64,000 nucleotides of DNA from Pomphorhynchus laevis (Eukaryota; Acanthocephala; Palaeacanthocephala; Echinorhynchida; Pomphorhynchidae), in assembly GCA_012934845.2 (NCBI GenBank), contig WNNJ02001164.1, positions 1 through 64,000 of the forward strand, in the 5' to 3' direction. The notes below the pieces were generated by a model. The model had not been told where the DNA came from and ran no database searches. It was given only the letters and a program-made list of their open reading frames with translations. The translations under genes and the position numbers were made by a program. Of this stretch, positions 48,300 to 60,659 are shown one piece after another; within the stretch, counting starts at the first letter, position 1, and each line of letters starts with the position of its first letter.

Positions 48300-51200
48300 C
48301 CTAACAAGTTTGTTGTGACTTCTTGGTTTGCGATGTCTGGACAACCGTCTCAATTCTAGAGTCCGAGCAATCGGCTATGTGCGATAAGAAATTTATTTGT
48401 GGATATTGCAGCGCTTCGATTTTATTGCGAAATATTTCCATGATGTTGAATAATTCCAAAAAATATTGAGAGTTATTATTAAACTCCGCCGGTTGGAGTT
48501 TTGCAGCACTTTAAGATGTGACTAGGACGAATAATCTATCGAGTGAAGATTGTCAAACTATGCCAAATCACGATATTGTGTCTAATCATACATATGTTGG
48601 AATCCTGAGAGATACAAAAAACACCATTCCTATAATCCCGGATGACATGATATCGAATTTCACAATTAGTAGAATCATATCTGGTCTGAATATAGACACC
48701 GAGTCGGAAATGGTACCTATCAAAGAAGCATACAATTCCGTTGTCAAGTAACAATCCACATGGCCTACTTCATCTTCCCTCACGAAGCAATCTGATAACA
48801 ATGACATAGACTCTAATCATATCGAAATTCTACACCAGGTTGTAATCGAGGGTAAACAATCCAGTAAAGTTTCCAGTCAGATATTCTCTCAACGACCAAC
48901 TAACATAATAGTCACAAAATAGTCACACTATATAAGCAACCGCTTTTTAGTCAAAAGTCGTTCGTGTGCGGCAAATTTAATGAATCTTCCGGGATTAGTG
49001 TTTGATTATTACGAACGTTCCTGAGTCGTCGTCAGATGTGGCTCAAACTAGAGTGGCCCATGATGTTGAACAATTCCAAAAAATATTGAGAGTTATTATT
49101 TCTCCAAAAGATCCCTATATTTCAGAAGTTCGCCCTATGGTGATATTTAGGATATGCGCCAGCAACCATCTTAAAGGACGTTCTTGTTTTATAAAAGTTG
49201 TCTTTCGTACCTCCTCAGTTGTTCGTGAGTTGTTAAAGCGCAGATTTAAATTGAGGCAGTCTCCATTTCGATTGTTAGCATATATGTCTTCGCTGAGCGT
49301 TGTCTCTGGAGTGTTGCTCGAACTGAGCTAAATACTCGAATAGAATCTGGATAAACTGATCTGCATATTGTAAATTTTCGGGTAGTTCGGCGTAGTCCAC
49401 GATTGAGATGGCCTCCGCTATGAAACATATTTCTGAGAATTGTAAGATAAGATCTAATGCGCCTTATCGTAAAAACCACAAATGGTTCAAAGTTATATAT
49501 TCAAACGTTCGAAGCATTCTCAATAATATTGGTGAATTGAAGGATATAGCTACATATCATCATCCAAATATTATTGTCTTTAATGAATCTTGACTCGCTG
49601 ATCTTGTTCGTGATAGCTTATTATCCATAGATGAATATAATCTGTTTCGTTGTGATCGATCTGGTCGAAGAGGAGGGGATGTTGTGCTATATTGTAGTTT
49701 AGGTATTGATCTAGTGTGTTTGCAGACGATTAGTCATGTCAATGGGATGAAGGCTTAATACCTCAAATTGTGCCTTGATAAGGTCATTTTTATGCATGTG
49801 ATAGTGTTCTATCGTCCTCCTTTGGCAAGTAGCGATGATTTAATGATCTTATTGATCTCTGTGGTAAACATAAAAATGTCTAATCTTAGCAGATATGAAT
49901 ATTCCCTCAACAGATCGGGACTCTATTTCGTCTCCTAGTCGCATTGCATCGGACTCGGTTTTATTGAGTGTTCTACACAACAGTAGTCTGCATCAGCATG
50001 CATTTGAGGCAACCCGTTTCGTAAGCCAGCCGCCTGCCCAGCTAGACGTGATCTTGTCTTCGTTTAAGTCTGGTATAACTCACATAGATAATCTTTCAGG
50101 ACTGGGGATGAACGATTATTACATACTGTCTTTTTCATTTAAATGCGCCCACAATGTAACGTCGGTAAGTCCCCTGCAAGGTAAGCCTCTGAATTTCTGT
50201 ATTGCTGATTTCGACGCAATTATCTACAGATTGAATATGGTTAGATGGACATATCTATAACTTACTGATATCGCATTTGCCCAAGTTAAAAACACAGGGA
50301 AGTTTGTCCTGGGTTCTATGGGCTTTTCCGGTATCCACACGCGCGCGTAAACATGCGTGGATTTCATTTCGTCGTGGACGACTATCTTATGAGTCTCAAA
50401 CAAATTAGGAATATATTTACCACTCTCAAGTGGCAGAAGCGTCGTCAGCTTGAGAAGTTGAGTTTTATGGATGGCAAGGTTCTATTCTCTTACATTTGCA
50501 AAATCAGGGACTCTAATATTCCACTAGCATCGTTGATGGATGATTCCCAAAGCGAGGTCACGTGTAATAGTATCATGGCAAACTTATTTGCCCATCTGTT
50601 CTCATCGATGTTTTGCTCTTCACGGACATCGTTTAATTTTGAATCAAAAAAGGATTCGAAAGCATTCGATCGATCTAATTTGTCGTTTTGTGCTGACGAT
50701 GTTTTGAAGATTCTCTGTAAACTAAAACCGAATACCACTGCGGATCCGGACGGACTTCCATCAATTCTTTTGAAAAATTGCTCCGCAAATATATTTATGT
50801 TTTCCGTATGTTTCAGTTTTCTATTCTCCAATCTCGAATTCCTTCGCATTGGAAGGAGTACATTGTAGTTCCAGTGTATAAAAAGGGAGATCGACAACTG
50901 TGTAAGAAATATCGCCAAGTTGCCTTGGCATGTGTTATTTGTAAGTTGCTTGAAAAGTCAATAGTCAAAAACATATATTCTAATTTGGAAATCAACAATA
51001 AACTCACTAACTCCCAATACAGTTTTAGACCAAATGTATCAACAATAAGTAACCTTTTGGTTTCTTCCAACTCACGGCAGTCTTCATTAGATGGAGGAGT
51101 TTAATCGGATATACTTTTCGTAGATTTCTCTTATGATTTCGATTCAGTTCCGCATGATCGTCTCATTCACAAATTGAGGTCATTTATTATTTGTCCAATG

Positions 51201-52020
51201 TATGTCGCCTGGATTGTAAATTACTTAAGTTCACGCTCATTCAGAGTACGTGTAGGTGCATATATGTCCACCTCATTCGCTATTCATTTTGGCGTTCATC
51301 AGGATGCTCTTATCTCACCACTTAGTTTTATTGTATATATCAATGATCTCCCATCTGTAATTCGTTCTGATGTCGTTATGTATGCTGACGATGTTACGAT
51401 ATAGTGGCGGTGATGATGATCAGTAGCTTAAAAACTAATGTCCACACTAGATATATTTGTAATTGAGGCTATCGTATTTTATGGTTTTTTTAATTCTTTT
51501 GATCGGATAAGTCCATCAATATTCAAGCTACTATTTTGCCCATATATTCTACCCATCCTTGAATATGGTTTACCTGTTACCTGAGAACCTGTTCCGTAAA
51601 GGGTCGCGCATGATTCCGAATTTTTCCAATTTGAGATTTGCTAAACATTTGACATCTCTACGTCTCGGCATTTTAAAATATCTCAGATCAGCCATTGATT
51701 TATCAAGTCGAAATTATTTTCGATGGCTTTGAGAGTCTCTTCAGCTTACTATCCGTGAATGATAGACGAGAATTCGTAGGTATGTGTGGAAATTAATAAA
51801 GCCTACTACAAGAATTCCTGTTCACCATCGATTTGCAACCAACGTAATTAATGAGTGGAATACACTAAGGTGCCTTGATATCCCTCGTAGTCTATCTAAT
51901 GATACTCTCAAGAAAGCCATCGAAGCCAAGAGAAGGACTTTGTGAATTCTTTTTCATTTGCTGGGGTTTTTTTATCATATTTTGTAAGCGACACGAGATT
52001 TGCTGCTGTTTATTATAATA
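48300..52020 (+). mobile_element. CR1/Jockey-like LINE, near full length, decayed
   Basis: Plus strand. ORF1 remnant with Cys finger (CDVWTTVSILESE, FICGYC; 48330-48420) and a basic region (49002-49331). Endonuclease from 49480 (VIYSNVRSILNNIGELKD, IIVFNES) to about 50150. RT from 50700 (KLKPNTTADPDGLPSILLKN, RIPSHWKEYIVVPVYKKGD, FVDFSYDFDSVPHDRLIHK, FGVHQDALISPLSF, VMYADDVTI near 51390). A C-terminal tail follows (RFATNVINEWNTL near 51830), then a 3' end with an ataataataaaca tail (~52015). There are at least six interruptions, including TGA after FNES (49591), TAA after GGV (51102), a G-to-D-like change in VPQGS (VHQDA) and TAG after DDVTI. Confidence 0.82.
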
Positions 52021-52396
52021 ATAAACAAAAGAAAAATTAAACATTGTTTATGTTACTGCTTAAAAACCGCAAGGTTTTTAGAACAAATGAATTTTTATAT
52101 ATTGATGCTCGAATGTGAGGCATATTATATATCCGCTTATATTTCAGGTCGTGTCAATGGTTTGTTGTTATAAAATACTTTTGAAACTTTGCGATCGATA
52201 TCTCTTTGCGTGTATATAAAATATGTTTTGAAATTGAAATATTGGTTTAAAGGAGTTTCCATACCGAGTTTCCAATCTTTTTTGTGCAGACGATTTATTT
52301 GTTTTTAATGTTTACTGCCGTGGTGATAAAAAGTGGGTAGGCATATGTAAGTATACTCAATGTTAGACTCGTATATAAGAGTGACATATACAATAG
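52021..52396. other. Unassigned stretch
   Basis: No recognised coding or repeat, apart from position between two LINE copies. Confidence 0.5.
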
Positions 52397-52430
52397 ATTG
52401 TTGTCTAGGGTATGTGCCCTAGACAACAAT
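52397..52430. other. Perfect 14-bp hairpin with 6-nt loop
   Basis: attgttgtctaggg (52397-52410), loop tatgtg, ccctagacaacaat (52417-52430). It lies exactly at the 5' junction of the L2-like fragment that starts at 52431. Possibly a microhomology or snap-back product of insertion. Confidence 0.9.
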
Positions 52431-53320
52431 GCCTAGCGGTTGCGAGGTCATATCCTTACACGATATCAGCATTTATGCCTATAACTGTATTTCTTCTATC
52501 GACAAACGTCTCTCCAATCTCCATCTCGTTCTAAACCCCGACAAGTCCAAAATAATGTGGATCCTGCCCCGTAGGAGGATCTTTCCAATATACAATGGGA
52601 GGAGATCTCTTCAATCACGCCCCACAGTATCTTTGCGTCATCGATCATCCCCATGGTACACAATCTCACTTTCCTAGGCTTCCATTTCGATGATCACCTT
52701 TCTCCTAAACCCTTCGTCCGCAACAAGGTCCGCTCGTCTAGCTTAATTCTCCGTGACATTTGACGTATCCGCCCCCTTATCGATTTCCGTTCTTGTATGT
52801 CTCTTCTTTCCTCGCTTCTCTTCCCTAAAATCGATTACTGCTTCATCCTTTTTGCAAATTCTCCAAAATCCATCATCATACCCCTACTACGAATAATCAA
52901 CTCCGCCTTTCGAGAGCTCTTTCGTCTCCGTCGTTTCGGCCACACATCCACATAGCTTGCCCAACTCTCCTAGCCCCCATCCACACCTACATCAAACTCC
53001 TCCTTCTTATCGTAAATTTTCGTCGCATCGCTGTCTGCTCCCAATCGTTCATCGACCTTCCTTTATTAGACGACACTCGCCCCACCTCGCTATCGCTGCG
53101 TTCCCGTCACACCATATTACACCACGTTTCCAATTACTGTAATAATACAGTCTCCGATTCTTCCTCGTCGGCCTCACTAGCCTAGAATCAACGTCCGCCG
53201 CGCTCCATCCTTTATCACACTCAAACATCTCCGTTCACACCTTCTCGACACATGATTTACGTTTTTGTTTTGTTGTGGTCATGTAAGCGTGCGCTGGCAC
53301 GCATTTGCCACGTTAAAATA
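52431..53320 (+). mobile_element. L2-like LINE fragment (subfamily B), 5'-truncated
   Basis: Begins inside the RT after motif C (LVLNPDKSKIMWILPRR, near 52530-52575), continues through the thumb and C-terminal tail, and ends in the hairpin gcgtgcgctggcacgc at about 53289-53304, then ccacgttaaaataaat. Several frame changes. More diverged from copies 1 and 2 than they are from each other. Confidence 0.8.
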
Positions 53321-53519
53321 AATCTTTTTAAATATTTAAGGCGTTTCAAAATAAACAATCTTGAACATGATTTGCTAAGAGTAGTTTTTATGTGCCTATC
53401 TCATGATAGATTACTTGTAACAGTGACTAAGAGTTTATACTGAAAAAATTCGTAACTCGGTTGCATTTATTTTCAAGATAATGATCGATTCATCACGCGT
53501 TCTCCTTAAATTAGGAACG

Positions 53520-54290
53520 AGTATTCACCACTATATAGTCGTATTCACCACTGTACTTAAATTATCAGCGTATTTGGCAAACATACATTTATTTGAATTC
53601 GAGGCTAGATCATTTAAATACATGTAAAAATAAGTTGCGATAAAGATCCTTCTTGTGGTACTCCTCGACGCGTATATCTTCAATCTGAGTGTATTTGCTC
53701 AATAACTACTCTTTGACTTCGATAAGACAAATATAATCTCGACCAAGCAATTTTTTATTTCGGGAAATTATATTTATTCAGCTTATAAGTTTTCTATGAT
53801 TTACATAATCAAAGGCTTTTTTAAAATATAGTTGTATAATTTTTACTATTCCATTACACAATCAATAGGTTGGTATACAATATCCATAAGTTGTCGCAGA
53901 GCGTCATTTGTATTTATATTAGGTCTAAAAGCGATTGGTCTTTATGAATATAACCCAGGTATATGGATCGGAAAAACTTCAAAAACCGCAGTCTCTATTA
54001 CTTTTGACACCGCTGGAAGAAGTGATTTGGGATGAAAGTTATCACTATTTAAAGATAAACCGTTTTTCGGTATAGGTTAAAGTAAGCTTTTCGAAAGAAT
54101 TGATCAAACCAAGTCTTTATTAAAGACTTTGTGCATAGCATTGCAAGTACGGGAAAAATTATCTCATTTAAAACATTAAACTTTTCGATCAATGTTTTAC
54201 AACGAGAAGCTGTGCAAAAACCACAAAGGAACTCTCGGTCGCAAAAATTTTTATTTATTTTTCTAGACACCATCATTGCATATATTTCAC
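53520..54290 (-). mobile_element. CR1-like LINE fragment with ORF1-finger trace
   Basis: Minus strand 53825-53640 reads as RT motif A to B2: KAFDYVNHRKLI, then SYRSQRVVIEQIHSD and RRGVPQEGSL. 54276-54049 carries FCDREFLCGFCTASRC, the Cys motif of LINE ORF1. The endonuclease and early RT between them look deleted or scrambled. Many interruptions. Confidence 0.6.
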
Positions 54291-54359
54291 AATCTACGCC
54301 GTCACATGATATTTCGCGTAATAAAAATTCGGCTTTCTAGGCTTTGTAAAGATGGAACC

Positions 54360-54765
54360 TTAGAAACATCAACAATCAACTCTCCTGGCCTACCATTCAC
54401 ATCCGCAACAAACATCGCCTTCTTTTCGTAACTTTTCGTCTCACCGCTGTCGGCTCCCAATCGTTCATCAACCTTCCTTTCTTAGACGACATTCGCCCCA
54501 CCTCGCTATCGCTGCGTTCCCGTCATACCCTCTTACTCCACGTTTCCATTTACTCCAACAACTACGGTGTCCGATTCTTCCTCGTCGCCGCCTCACTCGC
54601 CTGGAATCAACTCCCTCTCGACGTCTGCCCCGCTCCCTCCTTTATCACATTCAAACACCTCCTCCGTTTACACCTACTCGACACGTGATTTACATTTTTG
54701 TTTTGTTTGTGGTCATGTAAGCGTGCGCTGGCACGCGTTTGCCACGTTAAAATAAATCTTTTTTT
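54360..54765 (+). mobile_element. L2-like LINE 3' fragment (subfamily B)
   Basis: Plus-strand C-terminal coding end (the caactccctctcgacgtc region, WNQLPLDV-like), then the 3' hairpin at about 54721-54736 and ccacgttaaaataaatc. Only the last ~400 bp of the element. Confidence 0.8.
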
Positions 54766-54771
54766 TATCTT

Positions 54772-55001
54772 CGATCCTCTGTCATGAGTTATCTTTCCAC
54801 TTACAACTTTTTTATTCTCTCATTGATGATATTTAATCGATTATTTTCGAAAACCTATTTAAAATTCTTAAGCCGCACACATGAAAAAGCCGATCCTCTG
54901 TCAGAAGTTATCTTTCCACTTACAACTTTTTTATTCTCACATTGATGATATTTAATCGATTATTTTCGAAAACCTATTTAAAATTCTTAAGCCGCACACA
55001 T
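54772..55001. repeat. Tandem duplication, 119-bp unit
   Basis: cgatcctctgtca at 54772 and 54891 begin two nearly identical units ending ccgcacacat. It lies between two L2-like tails that face each other (54765 plus, 55015 minus). Confidence 0.95.
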
Positions 55002-55014
55002 ATTAAAAAATAGA

Positions 55015-55265
55015 TTTATTTTTAGGTGGCAAATGCGTGCTGGGGCACGCTTACATGACCACGAAGAAAATAACAAAAGCTTTAATCATGTGTCGAGAAG
55101 GTAGGAACTGAGGAGGTATTTGATTGTGATAAAGGAGGGAGCGGGGCGGATGTCGAGAGGAAACTTATTTCAGGCGAGGGGAACAGTGACGAGAAAGGAT
55201 CGGATACCGTAATATTTAGAGTATTTGGGAACGTGTAAACAATCTTTAGCAACTTCAGATGATCT
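55015..55265 (-). mobile_element. L2-like LINE 3' fragment (subfamily B)
   Basis: Minus strand ends in hairpin gcgtgccccagcacgc followed by atttgccacc. The coding tail matches that at 54360-54765. Tail-to-tail with that copy. Confidence 0.75.
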
Positions 55266-55424
55266 TCCGATCTTTTTATAATCGTGTAAATGCTGACCAG
55301 CTTCGAATACCTTGGCTCCTGTAGCAGTTGATATTATAATCAGATAAAGTGCAGCTGATGAACTTGTAGAGATATTTTATTCGGTTTGAATTATATGTAT
55401 AAAAAAATAAAAATAGATTTATTT

Positions 55425-55800
55425 TTTCGCGACAAATGCATGGGGGCGCTCGCTTGCATGAAGACGAATAAAACCAAAACCAAAAATCTAAATCATGTGT
55501 CGAGAAGGTGGGTATGGAGGTGATATTTGAATGGGAGAAAAAATGAAGCGCCACGGACGTCGAGAGGGTGCTGATTCCATGCGAGGAGACGGCGACGAAG
55601 AAAAATCGGATACCGTAGTTGTTAGAGTAATTGGGAACGTGAAATAAGATGGAATGACGGGAACTTAGCGATAGAGAGGTGGGACGGGTGTCGTCTAAGA
55701 AAGGGAGGTTGAGAACGATGGGTAGCCGACAGCGATGAAACGAAAAGTTACGAGAAAAAGGCGGAGTTGAATGCGGATGTGGGTGGTTGGCCATAAGAGT
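55425..55800 (-). mobile_element. L2-like LINE 3' fragment (subfamily B), hairpin eroded
   Basis: The minus-strand frame 55794-55276 starts with the family's C-terminal region (HRCRLPIVLNLPFLDDTRP). The hairpin site near 55433-55455 no longer pairs well (gcgagc against catgc). Older copy. Confidence 0.75.
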
Positions 55801-55829
55801 TGAACAATATATGTGGATGTGTATTCGAA

Positions 55830-57900
55830 GCTACGGAGACGTAGGAGCACTCGTTATGCCCTTGTGAAGCGTATTAAGATTACTAAATGATGGATACTTC
55901 CATGGTTTGACTCTATATTGAAAAAGCTGTTACGAACCGGAATTGTCTTTACAGAATATACCGCTTCGACTCAACATATCGTTCTAAGTATAATGCTTGT
56001 CGAATTCAGGATGCTAGGTTTGGAGCTAAGAAAAGACTTATCTACGAGTCAAAAATAATTAACTCAATCCACTCAGCCCCGATAGTATTTTGGCCATGTC
56101 CACATAAAAAATGTCTTAGGCCCCTTATATCTACGCAAAAGCTCGGCGATGAAGTTATTGATTCTAACGCAAAGCTCGCAGACGTTTTTACTTATAATTT
56201 TCGGCTTGAAAATAACTATCGTAAAAATTCAAGAAACACCTTTGATAATATTTGATAATATAAGTGGCACGTTTTCTTACACGCCTATTTTAGTCACATC
56301 ATCTTCGGTTTACGATGAGCTACCCAGATTATCGATTTATTCGTCTCAAGGACCAGATAACATTCACCCTTTGCTGGTACATACTTTGCGTCACCTTCTA
56401 ACTTATCCATATGCAAAACATTTCAAATGTAACTTGAGACTTGTAAGCTTCCGCTAGAATAGAAATGTGCTGTTGTTGTTTTAGTTTTAAGAAGGGTGAC
56501 ATTCAGATACTTAAAAACTACAGACCCGTAAGCTTAGCCAGTATTGTGAGCAAAGTATTTGAGCGCGTTATTTGTAAATACTTATTGAGTTTCTTAAAAC
56601 AAGAGAAACTTATAAGTCCAAATAAACATGATTTTACGAAAGGTAGTCGTGCTTGTTAAATCTGTATTGTGCAAGAGGATAATGGGTCGACAGTGTTTCT
56701 GGGAATATGGCTGTGGACTGTATTTTCCTAGATTTCAGCAATGCTTTCGATTGTACTTGTCATTGTTATCTTTTATAAGTGCTCAGAAAAATAGGGCATC
56801 AATCTAATTGTAGTGGATTGAATTGAAGTTTTTGTTGCATCGATCATATTGTGCCCGCGTGGGATCGATATTGTCTTAATCTCATAACGTCAAATATAAT
56901 GTGCCTCAAAATTCTGTTCTTGGGCCTCTTGTTAAATATTTATTTAAACACATTAATTACTCAGATGCACTGCAGGCACCTTACTTTTGCTGGCAATATT
57001 ACGGTTTGGACAGAAGTTGAATCATAATTAGACGTATATACATTGCAGTTGGACTTGAATGTGATTCACGCATGAAGTTGTCGCACTGGTATTTGTCTGA
57101 ATCTCGATAAGTGTGTTCACTCACGGTTTGGTAAGGGTATAGTGCGTTCTAGTTATATGTAAGGATTTTATCTTGTAAACTTAGTATCTTTCACACGTGA
57201 TCTAGGTATCGTTGTTCAATCATTGTTGAAGACACACGTGAACACTGATAGTATATGCTCTAAAATCAGACGCATTCTGTATATGCTGAACAATTCGTAG
57301 TGTTTGCTGAATGTTGAGTGCTTCAAAACGTTGTTTAATGCTTAAATAAGCATCATATAGAATATGGCATTCATTCCGCTTTTCCGTGCATCCAAAGCGA
57401 AATGGAGTCTCGATAGCATCCTTAGGCGTGGATCTAAGTTATATACCACACTGGCTCGCATGCCATATGCAGAGCGTCTCGTAGAGTTAGGTATGCGTTA
57501 TATCCGACCTCGCCTAAGGATGTGTAATTATTAATAGACGAAGTTGTTAACGTGTTCATATTTTGTGTCTTTGAATCCAATATCATGAAAAATGTCTGCA
57601 TGTGTACAGACTATCGCTTCGAGCCCTATAATTGTTGAACATGTTACCTGAAAAGTTGGTATGCACCAATATGATCAAGGAGTTCCAAAATCAGTCCTCA
57701 ATAGGATTGCTCTTCCTGATCAATGCAATATTCGAACTACATGCCCAAGAATATAACCGTTTTTATTTTATTTTTTGTCATGTACATTTTACTTAATTAT
57801 TTTATTAGTCATTTTACTTTCAGTTATTGATGAGCTGTCAAAACAGTCATTGCGGCTAAAGACTTGTTTTGTAATAATAATTTTATATAAAATCTTATAA
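55830..57900 (+). mobile_element. CR1-like LINE, heavily decayed
   Basis: Recognisable RT start at 56485-56640 (KKGDIQILKNYRPVSLASIV, FERVICKYLLSFLKQEKL), motif A near 56730 (FLDFSNAFD-like) and possible thumb traces around 57090-57500. The 3' end has a taataataatttta tail near 57875. Open frames are at most about 100 codons, with probably more than ten breaks. Boundaries are approximate. Confidence 0.65.
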
Positions 57901-58199
57901 AATCTATAATATATGTAGACTCAGCTGATCAGATTTATTATTTGATTTAGAGCAAGACTATACAAAGTTGATAAATTGTTGTTATATTGGAGATAATACA
58001 CTATATTATGCAGTAAGAAATGTATCGAGATACGAAATTGTCAGAATAGATGGGGTAATGGTGGATTTTCAGTTAGTTGTGAAGATAGTTTTTAATTTAG
58101 TAATTAAAAATTATTGTTGGAATGCTGAAATTCTCTAAAGTAGTATTACATTTTTAACAGAATCTAATAGGGATGTGTTAATAATAATACAATAATTTA
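57901..58199. other. Short spacer between LINE copies
   Basis: A string atgtagactcagctgatcag near 57912 recalls the terminus of the Naiad-type elements (tacgtagactcagttagctg), but nothing else of that element is present. Confidence 0.4.
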
Positions 58200-58214
58200 T
58201 TTAACGTGGCAAAT

Positions 58215-58231
58215 GCGTGCAAAATGCACGC
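58215..58231 (-). ncRNA. 3'-terminal LINE hairpin (conserved in six copies)
   Basis: Sense strand gcgtgc-atttt-gcacgc. Other copies: gcgtac-aacgt-gtacgc (41236-41252), gcgtgc-gctg-gcacgc (53.3, 54.7, 63.3 kb), gcgtgc-ccca-gcacgc (55.0 kb). One stem pair changes G-C to A-T on both sides while loops vary freely, so the stem is under structural constraint. LINE RTs of this group often recognise such 3' stems. Confidence 0.7.
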
Positions 58232-58714
58232 TTACATGACCACTAACAAACAAAAAAGAACATCAAAAGTCACAGATAATTAGTTAATTGTTGAAATGGA
58301 ATTGGATTTGGCGTTTGAAGCACGGCATAGATGTTGATTGGCGGATATGAATAGGCAGTTGATTCCACAAGAGATGAGCAGCCACAACGAAGGAGCGGAA
58401 TCCAAAAGAGGTAGAGTAGATTGGGATATGTAATAGAAGGGAATTACGGGAACGCAGAGCACAATACACAGTACGAGAATTGTCGAGAAAAGGTTGTTGA
58501 GAAATGAAGAGGTATGAGAAGTTATAAGGCGAAAAGCAATGATAAAAAGACGAATTTGAACACGACAATAAATGGTAGGCCAATCAAGAGAAACAAGATA
58601 GTGGGATGTATGATCAAAACGACGAAGACGGAGGAGAACTCGGACGGCAGCGTTGATGATGCGTTGTAAAGGAAGAAGAGTGGATTTAGGTGAGTTGGAA
58701 AATAGACTAAGACA

Positions 58715-59884
58715 TTAATCAAGTCTTGAGAAAATAAGAGAAGATATTATAGTCATACAAGAAGGGAAATCGATCAATCTACGAACTTGACGGAGATTGC
58801 TGAGTATCAATGTAGATGAGCGTACTTTATCACTAACGAAAGGTTTAAGTGAAAGTCGGTTGTCGAAATGAAAGCCTAGGAAAACGAGATTATCAACGAT
58901 AGGAAGAATTGTAGAATTTAAGGATACGGAAGGAGGTTCTACGCCGAAGCTTCGAGGTAGGATCCACATAATTTTAGATTTATCAGGATTCAGAGAAAGG
59001 CGAAGGGAAGAAAGATGATTGGAAATTGAGAAGGGACAGTCGGAAGCAGAAACACTAAGATCATGAATACGATAAGCAGGTGCGTGAGCATATATGAGAA
59101 TGTCATCAGCATATTGCATAACATGGAAGTTAAATTTATGAGAAATCGAAGACAAGTCACCGAGAAGAAGAGAGAAAAGCATATGGCCTAATACGGAGCC
59201 TTGTGGAACACCGGTCGGGATGGATGAAGGATGGGAGAGAGAATAGTTAGAATAGACGCGAAATGTACGGTTTGATAGATATGAAGAAAACCATGATACA
59301 GTGGGTAAAGAGAAGCCATAATCATGACGAAGGCGATGTAGAAGAATCGAGTGATCGACGATGTCAAAAGCAGACGATAGATCAATAGAAACTATGACAC
59401 TACATAATTTATTATCACGCGAGATGAGTAAGTCATTATAAACTTTAAGACAGGCAATTTCAGTAGAGTGATTAGAGCAAAAAGCGGCTTGGAAGGGAGG
59501 AAACAAGTTAGAGGAAAAGAGATATGTATTAACTTGCTTGAGAGCGAGACGCTCAAGGAGTTTAGAGAGTGTTGGGAGAAGTGAGATTGGACGGTACGAA
59601 GATGGTAGTGAGGAGTCGAGAGATTGCTTTTTGATGAGAGGACGAATAGTGGCGCATTTCCACATGGAAGGAAATGTACGGCTACGAATGGACGAGTTGA
59701 ACAATGTGGTTAGGAAGGGTAAGATAAAGGAGCAGATATTTTTAAGCAAGTGAGTGGGAATTGGGTCAGAAGGAGAGGTTTTATTAGGTACTGACAGCAG
59801 AACCGAAGAAACTTCATCAGACGAAACGGGAAGAAGGTGGAATAGTTCTGGGAGGGAAGTATTTAAAGATAAGAGTGGGTACAA
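58715..59884 (-). CDS. LINE reverse transcriptase open frame, 389 codons
   Basis: An unbroken frame holding the full RT: NKTSPSDPIPTHLLKN, SSYRPISLLPTLSKLLERL, FQAAFCSNHSTEIACLKVYN, DLSSAFDIVDHSILLHRL (motif A Asp), TGVPQGSVLGHMLF (motif B), MQYADDILIYAH (motif C, YADD), LSLNPDKSKIMWILPR, VDNLVFLGFHFD. All RT motifs are intact. Neither endonuclease nor ORF1 is present, so the copy is not self-sufficient. The C-terminal tail continues in other frames after 58715. Confidence 0.85.
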   Translation of the reverse strand: MYPLLSLNTSLPELFHLLPVSSDEVSSVLLSVPNKTSPSDPIPTHLLKNICSFILPFLTTLFNSSIRSRTFPSMWKCATIRPLIKKQSLDSSLPSSYRPISLLPTLSKLLERLALKQVNTYLFSSNLFPPFQAAFCSNHSTEIACLKVYNDLLISRDNKLCSVIVSIDLSSAFDIVDHSILLHRLRHDYGFSLPTVSWFSSYLSNRTFRVYSNYSLSHPSSIPTGVPQGSVLGHMLFSLLLGDLSSISHKFNFHVMQYADDILIYAHAPAYRIHDLSVSASDCPFSISNHLSSLRLSLNPDKSKIMWILPRSFGVEPPSVSLNSTILPIVDNLVFLGFHFDNRLSLKPFVSDKVRSSTLILSNLRQVRRLIDFPSCMTIISSLIFSRLD

Positions 59885-60659
59885 GGGGGCTATGGGTAGT
59901 AGGGAAAGTAAATTAGATAGCTTAGTTTGTAGATAAGAAGAAAATTCATCAGGATTTATATTACAATGGGTAGATGATCGTGAAAGAATTGAGTTTAAGA
60001 TTTTCCAATGAGATTTAGAGTTGATTTCGCCAAAAGATAGTACGTTTAGTACCTATAAGAATAAGATGTGAACGGCGTAGAGAAAAGTAGGAATCACGGA
60101 GATTTGGAGGGAGTGAGTTGGGAGAACGTTTAAGAAAGCGATTATACACACGAAAAGAGTGACGGAGTCGACGCTTAGAAAGACTACAGTCAGAATCGAA
60201 CCAGGGAGCATGGTGCAAGCGCTGAGAGCGTCGGAGTCGACTAGGCAGAAGTTTATTGATGATAGACATAAGTTCAGAATCAAACAGAATGCAGAGATCA
60301 TTATGTATTAATGTCATTATGTATTAATCATTATACATTAATGCATTAGACTGAAATCTTCTCATTCTGGTGTATAGAATTTTTTGGAAGATAAGTACGA
60401 GTATTTGAGAATATATACGCTTGGTTGAATTAAGTGTTTGATTGACATAGAATCAATCAGGTGTTTGTTTCAAATAATTCACGCGGATAAATTGACTGTC
60501 TGTAAGGTAGTTTTCGTAATTATCAATTGTGCAGGTAGTGATAGAAGCGCATGAGGTTAAGATTTCTATGGTATGGAATTAGTAAATTGAAAGCAGGCCA
60601 TGTTGATAAATATTTTGAAAATTGAATACATGGAAATTAAGTAAATGTAGATAGATAGA

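Larger units (their letters stand above)
58201..60303 (-). mobile_element. L2/CR1-like LINE, copy 2, 5'-truncated
   Basis: Closely matches copy 1 (about 2% difference over the stretch compared by eye, e.g. 59660-60010 against 42660-43015). It begins at 60303 in the linker after the endonuclease and ends at the 3' hairpin (58215-58231). One 17-18-bp deletion relative to copy 1 near 60022 lies between short gagttg repeats. The sequence just beyond 60303 is tatgtattaatcat repeats. Confidence 0.92.
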
